Assembly: GCF_027107535.1 (NCBI RefSeq)
Contig: NZ_CP114283.1
Span: forward strand, 7,626,001-7,690,000
DNA: 64,000 bases
From: Streptomyces aurantiacus
GTDB taxonomy: Bacteria; Actinomycetota; Actinomycetes; Streptomycetales; Streptomycetaceae
Reading direction: 5' to 3'
Shown one piece after another: positions 59,245 through 64,000 of the stretch. Below the pieces are notes generated by a model. It saw nothing but the letters and a program-made list of their open reading frames with translations, was not told the DNA's origin and searched no databases. Numbering within the stretch: position 1 is the first letter of the stretch; each line of letters opens with the position of its first letter. The position numbers and the translations under genes are program-made.

Positions 59245-60351
59245 CTACCGCTCGGTGGCCGCGAGCTGCCCGCACGCTCCGTCGATCTCCTGACCACGGG
59301 TGTCCCGGACGGTGACGGGCACGCCATGGGCGGCGATCGCCTCGACGAACGCCTTCTCGTCCTCGGGCCGCGAAGCGGTCCACTTGGACCCCGGGGTGGG
59401 GTTCAGCGGGATGAGATTGACGTGCACGGGCTTGCCCTTGAGCATCCGGCCGAGCCGGTCACCGCGCCACGCCTGGTCGTTGATGTCCCGGATGAGCGCG
59501 TACTCGATGGACAGCCGGCGCCCCGACCTGTCCGCGTACTCCCAGCCGGCGTCCAGTACCTCGCGCACGTTCCACCGGGTGTTGACCGGGACGAGGGTGT
59601 CGCGCAACTCGTCGTCAGGAGCGTGCAACGAGATGGCGAGGCGGCACTTGAAGCCCTCGTCGGAGAACCGGTGGATGGCGGGGACGAGACCGACGGTCGA
59701 GACGGTGATCCCGCGCTGCGACAGTCCGAGCCCGTCCGGCTCGGGGTCGGTGAGCGCCCGGATGGACTGGACGACCCGCTTGTAGTTGGCGAGGGGCTCG
59801 CCCATGCCCATGAAGACGATGTTGCTGAGCCGGGCAGGACCGCCGGGAATCTCGCCGTCCCGCAGGGCCCGCATCCCGTCCACGATCTGGTGCACGATCT
59901 CACCGGTGGAGAGATTCCGGTCGAGGCCCGCCTGTCCGGTCGCGCAGAACGGACAGTTCATCCCGCAGCCGGCCTGCGAACTGATGCACATGGTGACCCG
60001 GTCCGGGTAGCGCATCAGCACGGACTCGACGAGGGTGCCGTCGAAGAGTCGCCAGAGGGTCTTGCGGGTGGTGTCCTGATCGGTGGACAGGTGCCGCACG
60101 ACCGTCATCAGCTCGGGCAGCAACGCCTCCTGGAGCTTGGCGCGCGATCCCGCCGGGATGTCGGTCCACTGCTCCGGATCGTGCGCGAACCGCGCGAAGT
60201 AGTGCTGCGAGAGCTGCTTGGCACGAAACGGCTTCTCACCGATCGCGGCAACGGCCTCTTTACGCTCGGCAGGCGTGAGATCGGCAAGGTGCCGCGGCGG
60301 CTTCTTGGCTCCGCGGGGGGCGACGAATGTGAGTTCTCCGGGTGCAGGCAT
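59245..60351 (-). CDS. rlmN: 23S rRNA (adenine-2503-C2)-methyltransferase
   Basis: The 368-residue radical-SAM enzyme has the cluster motif C-x3-C-x2-C in [19 protein letters not shown], the N-terminal RlmN domain ([14 protein letters not shown]) and a C-terminal catalytic Cys in [11 protein letters not shown]. It methylates C2 of A2503 of 23S rRNA (and tRNA A37), tuning the peptidyl-transferase exit and fidelity. ATG at 60351 starts [14 protein letters not shown]. Confidence 0.95.
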   Translation of the reverse strand: MPAPGELTFVAPRGAKKPPRHLADLTPAERKEAVAAIGEKPFRAKQLSQHYFARFAHDPEQWTDIPAGSRAKLQEALLPELMTVVRHLSTDQDTTRKTLWRLFDGTLVESVLMRYPDRVTMCISSQAGCGMNCPFCATGQAGLDRNLSTGEIVHQIVDGMRALRDGEIPGGPARLSNIVFMGMGEPLANYKRVVQSIRALTDPEPDGLGLSQRGITVSTVGLVPAIHRFSDEGFKCRLAISLHAPDDELRDTLVPVNTRWNVREVLDAGWEYADRSGRRLSIEYALIRDINDQAWRGDRLGRMLKGKPVHVNLIPLNPTPGSKWTASRPEDEKAFVEAIAAHGVPVTVRDTRGQEIDGACGQLAATER

Positions 60352-60572
60352 AACCCTCCCAGTGTCGCAGATCAACTCCAGTAGCCCAGGCCACAGGGGG
60401 GTGGGGGTGGTCACCCGTGGGTGGCGTCTGTCGGCGTTGGTCGGCTTCGCACGGCCCAGGGACGGCCCAGAGCCCTCGGCGGTCGCGACCAGTACTCTTC
60501 GCGCGCATCCTGTTCCACCTAGTGATCCGTAGCTCCATGCATGGGGTGGCACGGAATGTGATCCACGCTGCG

Positions 60573-61211
60573 TTACTGCTGACGCGTTCCGGACTGAGAG
60601 GACTGAGAATCGGTGCGCAACACGGCAGTCCCCTGCGCATCTTCGACTGACGGAAAGTTATCGGTTTCCGCACTACGGACAACTCTTCGCACTGTTTCTA
60701 CGTTCTCAAAATACCTATCAATCTGCTCGTGCTGGCCAGTCCCAAAAACTCTAGGGCGGTCGAGCATTCGACGATACAGATCATAGAACTCTGATTCACC
60801 GCTCCTAAATGCCTTGTAGTGCGCTTCCACTCGGAACGCACGCGACACGGCGAGCAGTACAGCCGAGTGAGTAGCCACGACTGTCAGAAGCCACTTGGAC
60901 CAGGGGTCTTCGGTGGTTGCCTGCGCCAGAAGGGGAACACCAACAGTGGAAAGGCTGATCCAAGCCAGGGAGTAGATGTGAAACATGCGGTAGCGCTCCG
61001 CCTGTGTCTTCCAGAATTTGAGCGTCCCTTGCATGCGTTCAAAGTTCTGCGCTAGCAGCAACTTCCCGTCGTCCGAGAAATGAGGCGACTGATCAAATGA
61101 CGGACCACCGGGGTTAAGATCAACCCATCTAACAAGAACGCGCAGAACCGGCAAAAAGGACAATAGAGCCAAAGAGGAATAGATAATAAGTGCGATAGCC
61201 CAGGGGCTCAC
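60573..61211 (-). CDS. SLATT/DUF4231-like membrane protein
   Basis: The 212-residue protein has an N-terminal TM ([18 protein letters not shown]) and a paired TM hairpin ([36 protein letters not shown]). A polar helix with [19 protein letters not shown] follows, recalling SLATT/DUF4231 two-TM proteins proposed as pore-type effectors. No nucleotide-sensor gene is adjacent. GTG at 61211 has GAGGAG at 7 bases. Base composition is visibly lower in G+C than upstream genes, suggesting transfer. Confidence 0.7.
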   Translation of the reverse strand: MSPWAIALIIYSSLALLSFLPVLRVLVRWVDLNPGGPSFDQSPHFSDDGKLLLAQNFERMQGTLKFWKTQAERYRMFHIYSLAWISLSTVGVPLLAQATTEDPWSKWLLTVVATHSAVLLAVSRAFRVEAHYKAFRSGESEFYDLYRRMLDRPRVFGTGQHEQIDRYFENVETVRRVVRSAETDNFPSVEDAQGTAVLRTDSQSSQSGTRQQ

Positions 61212-61443
61212 TGCCCGCTCCTCTAAGAATGCATGAGACGTGATCCGACGAGTAACCGTAAGGCATTCGCGAGGTCGACGGAGTCTCAATGGCTGAAGGC
61301 GACCCCTACCGGTTGCGCCCCTCGGTGCGAACTACGGGCGGGGAGGTCGCTGAGGTCTTCCGACCTGGTCACGGGGGTGGCAATGGTTCGTGCCGGTCGC
61401 CTGCGGTCGCCACGGTTGCTGTACTTCTCTGCTGTACCGCAGA

Positions 61444-61830
61444 TCAACTGCCGATGATCCGCACGATCGGCTCCCGAGACGCGACTTCGATCGCTCCCCA
61501 GTCGCCTTCGAGTTGGTAGACGGCCCCGAGTTGTCGCAGCGCATCGATCCCGCCCCAGTCCTGCTCACCGCTGGCATCCACTGCCGGCCTGATGCTGCTC
61601 TGGCGGGTCCAGGTGAGCTCCTGAACCGCAGGAAACTCGATCACGGCCTTACGGAAGCAGGCAACCTCACCTTCGAGTGGGTCCCGGCATGACGGATGGG
61701 CCCACCCGATCATGAGGTCCAGCGTGATGTTCAGTCGGCCTGGTGTTGCCTGGATCTCCAGGACGAAGCTGTCCTCCAGGCTGGTGCCGTCGAAGCCAGG
61801 GAAGCTCGTGTAGTGAATCGGTTCTGCCAT
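61444..61830 (-). CDS. Hypothetical protein (128 aa)
   Basis: Not recognised. A small soluble protein, beta-rich and acidic (FVLEIQATPGRLNITLDLMI, AVYQLEGDWGAIEVASREPI), with no signal or TM. The ATG follows GGGAGGAAC, a strong ribosome-binding site, supporting a real gene. Size and fold impression resemble immunity-type or small binding proteins, but this is only an impression. Confidence 0.6.
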   Translation of the reverse strand: MAEPIHYTSFPGFDGTSLEDSFVLEIQATPGRLNITLDLMIGWAHPSCRDPLEGEVACFRKAVIEFPAVQELTWTRQSSIRPAVDASGEQDWGGIDALRQLGAVYQLEGDWGAIEVASREPIVRIIGS

Positions 61831-62236
61831 GAGTTCCTCCCGGACAGGGGCCCATCGGGGCGCCGTCCATAGGTCAAGGACGGCGCCCTCGGTTGGGCAC
61901 AGGATTTAACCAGGTGGCCTCATCCTTATCAGGTCGATCATGCGGCGCCGCCGACGTCGACCAACCTGCTCCGCGCCTCAGTCGATCGTCCACCGAGGTC
62001 CGGCGCCGACCGCCGCTGTTCGTGCTTGTTGGTGTCAGCCGCTGGTGCCAGCGACCGTACGCGGTCTTGACACAGGCTCCCTTTCGACTCCAGCGCCACA
62101 ACGAGACCTCAGGCGCTGATTGGAGTGCCCCGCAAGCCAGCCCTCCGCAGCATCTTCAGTCGGTGACGGTTACCCCGTCCCCCGTGGGGCACTCGCTCCA
62201 CGAAGTGCACATAAAGGGCAAAGCGGAGGTATCGGA
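61831..62236. other. Intergenic stretch without recognised gene
   Basis: 406 bp of mixed composition between the 128-aa gene and the SPW gene. Short open frames on both strands lack ribosome-binding sites and family resemblance. No strong hairpin or repeat was found. It must include the SPW gene promoter. Confidence 0.5.
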
Positions 62237-62707
62237 ATGACGACACAACCCCGGCCCGACATGGCAACGCATCCCGACATCCTCGCGATGCGTAATCGGC
62301 ACGAGATGGCCGAGCATGTCGCGACAACTCCGAAGGCACAGGCCGTCGAGGCCATGGCCCTGATCACAGGCCTCTACCTGGCGGCTTCACCGTGGATCGC
62401 GGGTTTCAACGAGTTCTCCACCCTGGCGGTCAACAATCTGATCGTCGGCATCGCGTACGCCGTGATCATGAGCGGCGGCTTCGGCCGGGCATACGAGCGG
62501 TCGCACAGCATGGCGTGGGCCGCTTGCGCACTCAGCGTGTGGACGATCTTTGCGCCGTGGGTGGTGGCAGGCGACGTCAGCACCACCAGGACCATCGTCA
62601 ACAACATCATCGTCGGCGTGATCGCACTACTGCTGGCCCTCATTGCCGCTGCAGCTGCCCGCCGGGTGGATCAGGCGTCCGGCGACCGCTCGTCCACGCA
62701 CAGGTGA
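62237..62707 (+). CDS. SPW-repeat membrane protein
   Basis: The 156-residue protein has four TM segments in two SPW repeats (LITGLYLAASPWIAGF; second copy LSVWTIFAPWVVAG), each followed by an N-N-x-I-V-G helix (NNLIVGIAYAVIMSGG, NNIIVGVIALLLALI). Function of the family is unknown, often stress-linked. ATG at 62237 follows GGAGGT. Confidence 0.88.
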   Translation: MTTQPRPDMATHPDILAMRNRHEMAEHVATTPKAQAVEAMALITGLYLAASPWIAGFNEFSTLAVNNLIVGIAYAVIMSGGFGRAYERSHSMAWAACALSVWTIFAPWVVAGDVSTTRTIVNNIIVGVIALLLALIAAAAARRVDQASGDRSSTHR

Positions 62708-62833
62708 TCGCCGCCATCCTCCGAAGACCGGCACTCATCACGAGTGTCAGCCCCCCGCCGACGGGGCTGTGTCGCGTCGGCGGGCACTGATCGACGTTGA
62801 GCCGGTAGTGGCACAATGCAGAAGGGAATGACG

Positions 62834-63055
62834 ATGGAAGCATCTGAACTGGAGACCAAGGTCCAAACGCTGGAGACGGCTCTTGCGGTGCAAGAAGCAG
62901 CCATGGCCGGGGCTCAAGCCACTCAGGCAGCGACTCAAGCAGGAATGACCACAACTTTCGCCGCCACTCAGAGCGGCACCTGGGCAGTGATGGGCGTCGG
63001 CAGCGTCGCACTGCTGGCGGGCATTTTCCTCGGTGTGGGGATCGCCAAGCACTGA
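62834..63055 (+). CDS. Small coiled-coil and TM protein (73 aa)
   Basis: The product has an N-terminal heptad-like helix (ASELETKVQTLETALAVQEA), an Ala/Gln/Thr-rich linker (GAQATQAATQAG) and one C-terminal TM (VMGVGSVALLAGIFLGVGIA). ATG at 62834 is favoured because GAAGGGA lies 7 bases upstream; ATGs at 62816 and 62828 are in frame. Likely an oligomeric membrane peptide. No function recognised. Confidence 0.65.
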   Translation: MEASELETKVQTLETALAVQEAAMAGAQATQAATQAGMTTTFAATQSGTWAVMGVGSVALLAGIFLGVGIAKH

Positions 63056-63211
63056 CGGGCCTGGCCCTGAGTTCGGTCGGACTGAGGGTGATGAGGAAGC
63101 TCTCCTGACGGTTCCCCAATCTCCGTCCCTGCTTTGCCACCCACCTTCACCCACCACTCACCCCAGCTTCCGTCCCGTCCGCCGTCGACCCACACACCGT
63201 GGAGCGGGCGT

Positions 63212-63269
63212 GGTCCAGGGCGTCAAGGTGGAGCGCGCCACTGTACGAACGACCTTGACGCCCTGGACC
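63212..63269. repeat. 18-bp perfect inverted repeat
   Basis: GGTCCAGGGCGTCAAGGT (63212-63229) and its exact inverse (63252-63269), with 22 bases between. It could be a terminator, a REP-like element or a recombination/transposon end relic. Confidence 0.8.
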
Positions 63270-63512
63270 GCGACTGCTCGGCTCTGCCTGGGTCGATGGC
63301 AGGCGGGATGGGAGCTCCCCGCGCACGCCACCAATCGGCCGGCACTGGCGAACGGCGCCCCCGCCATCTCGGAGCCTGAGCGCCCCCGCCGGAGGCATGT
63401 CTTTGACCCGCGGGTGACTTCCTCGCTTCTGCCCGCATGCACGTAGCGCGCCGCCGGGCGCGGCCAGCCGGGGCGCAGACAGGAGGCAGGCCGCGCCGCA
63501 GAGGCGGCGCGC

Positions 63513-63531
63513 GCCCGCGCCGTGCGCGGGC
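63513..63531 (-). terminator. Hairpin downstream of the NUDIX gene
   Basis: GCCCGCGC-CGT-GCGCGGGC forms an 8-bp stem 54 bases past the NUDIX stop. A second hairpin, CGCGCCGC-AGAG-GCGGCGCG, is adjacent. Together they plausibly terminate NUDIX transcription. Confidence 0.5.
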
Positions 63532-63585
63532 CTTGATGAAGTAGGGAAAGTCTTATCCCGCTGGGATGAGGGCCTTCGGTCTCGG

Positions 63586-64000
63586 CTACACCGCTACATC
63601 GCCCGGCGCCTGGCCGTGCTCGAGGTACACCGGGGCGCTCGCCGCTCGGGCATCGATCGCCGCGAGAATGCGTCGGGCTAGACGAGGGATCGTCCGATCC
63701 GGGATCTCGCCCGGGGCCACGAACATGACGCGCTTCAGCTCCTCGGCCTGTGGGCGGATCTCCTCCACGGCCTCCGGCGCAAGCTCGCCGCCGTCGAACA
63801 GGTACAACACCTTGTCGCCCTCGGTAGCGCTCGGCGCCCAGTCGACGGCCAGGAGGCGGCCGAGTGTCGGCGTGATGCCGAGTTCTTCCCGTACCTCGCG
63901 GCTGGCAGCCTGAAGCGGAGACTCACCGGTCTCGACGTAGCCCCCGGGGATGTCCCAGTAGTCCTTGTACGTGGGCACCACCATGAGGACGCGCCCGTCG
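63586..64000 (-). CDS. NUDIX hydrolase (5' end outside window)
   Basis: The frame remains open to the window end (upstream residues DGRVL precede MVVPTYKDYWDIPGG), so the start lies beyond 64000. The full NUDIX box is present: GYVETGESPLQAASREVREELG matches G-x5-E-x7-REV-x-EE-x-G. It would cleave a nucleoside-diphosphate-linked substrate; specificity unknown. Confidence 0.88.
   Translation of the reverse strand, partial: DGRVLMVVPTYKDYWDIPGGYVETGESPLQAASREVREELGITPTLGRLLAVDWAPSATEGDKVLYLFDGGELAPEAVEEIRPQAEELKRVMFVAPGEIPDRTIPRLARRILAAIDARAASAPVYLEHGQAPGDVAV

Larger units (their letters stand above)
63056..63585. other. Intergenic region with repeats, no recognised gene
   Basis: 530 bp containing an 18-bp inverted repeat (63212-63269) and two GC-rich hairpins (63492-63510 and 63513-63531). 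Open frames on both strands look like read-through of high-G+C DNA without ribosome-binding sites. Confidence 0.55.

Noticed and set aside
61289..61519. Small plus-strand frame starting MAEGDPYRLRP
   Set aside because: No ribosome-binding site, overlaps the 128-aa gene end, low-complexity middle.
61874..62101. Possible transposase remnant on the minus strand (AYGRWHQR)
   Set aside because: Too short and without DDE residues or terminal repeats to support an insertion sequence.
1..64000. CRISPR arrays, tRNA, rRNA or prophage structural genes
   Set aside because: No regularly spaced repeats, no tRNA T-loop sequence in a cloverleaf context, and no phage proteins seen by eye.

Overview
This 64 kb window has very high G+C, third-codon-position G/C bias, frequent GTG/TTG starts, Tat-exported lipoproteins, mycothiol-family and futalosine-pathway genes, a DasR-type chitinase operator and LAETG (class E) sortase signals. 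Together these point to a Streptomyces chromosome. Most of the window looks like conserved chromosome. The right end (about 60.5-64 kb) looks like accessory DNA, with lower G+C and small membrane or unknown genes.

Layout: (1) 1-16.0 kb is a xyloglucan-degradation locus. It holds two secreted endo-xyloglucanase candidates (GH74, GH12), a CUT1 ABC importer without its own ATPase, and non-secreted side-chain and backbone exo-enzymes: GH31 alpha-xylosidase type, GH42 beta-galactosidase, GH95 alpha-L-fucosidase and GH3 beta-glucosidase. The importer operon and the GH3 gene diverge from one intergenic region, where each promoter carries an identical palindrome, TCGAAGCGCTTCGA, at its expected start point; a LacI-type repressor is the likely reader. 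(2) 16.0-16.3 kb: a zinc-free L32 gene with a Zur box. (3) 16.3-24.2 kb: a GABA module (aldehyde dehydrogenase, PucR regulator, TraG-like membrane ATPase, gabT) with a shared 13-mer upstream of gabT and the dehydrogenase, followed by a structured intergenic region that may encode an RNA. (4) 24.3-27.6 kb: PAP2 phosphatase, GH18 chitinase with a dre site, and a small gene whose Shine-Dalgarno is buried in a 13-bp hairpin. (5) 27.7-34.9 kb: a polyamine uptake and oxidation operon (dehydrogenase, PotD/A/B/C, FAD amine oxidase).

(6) 35-45.4 kb: NADAR protein, DUF4190 protein, aminodeoxyfutalosine deaminase (menaquinone), GDPD, an alginate-lyase-like enzyme next to an ECF sigma factor fused to a zinc anti-sigma/membrane/extracellular part, a serine beta-lactamase-like hydrolase, a PadR regulator with an SGNH hydrolase, and an unknown gene. 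(7) 45.4-49.3 kb: a second polyamine-catabolic group (aldehyde dehydrogenase, Lrp regulator, class III aminotransferase) with what looks like the 3' relic of a lost potD-like gene. (8) 49.5-55.2 kb: an atypical ABC exporter pair, VOC and LOG proteins, an LAETG-anchored surface protein and a frameshifted, truncated mycothiol-isomerase-family gene beside a CTGC microsatellite. (9) 55.2-60.4 kb: a TPP-riboswitch-controlled thiamine-type ABC importer (ThiBPQ-like) and rlmN. (10) 60.5-64 kb: SLATT/DUF4231-like membrane protein, unknown proteins, SPW-repeat protein, tiny coiled-coil/TM protein, an 18-bp inverted repeat and a partial NUDIX gene.

The modules fit a soil saprophyte that takes up plant xyloglucan, chitin and polyamines. 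Polyamines enter through PotABCD and are oxidised to aminoaldehydes and then GABA, which GabT plus a succinate-semialdehyde-type dehydrogenase could feed to succinate. All functions are read from sequence motifs and context; no database search was run.
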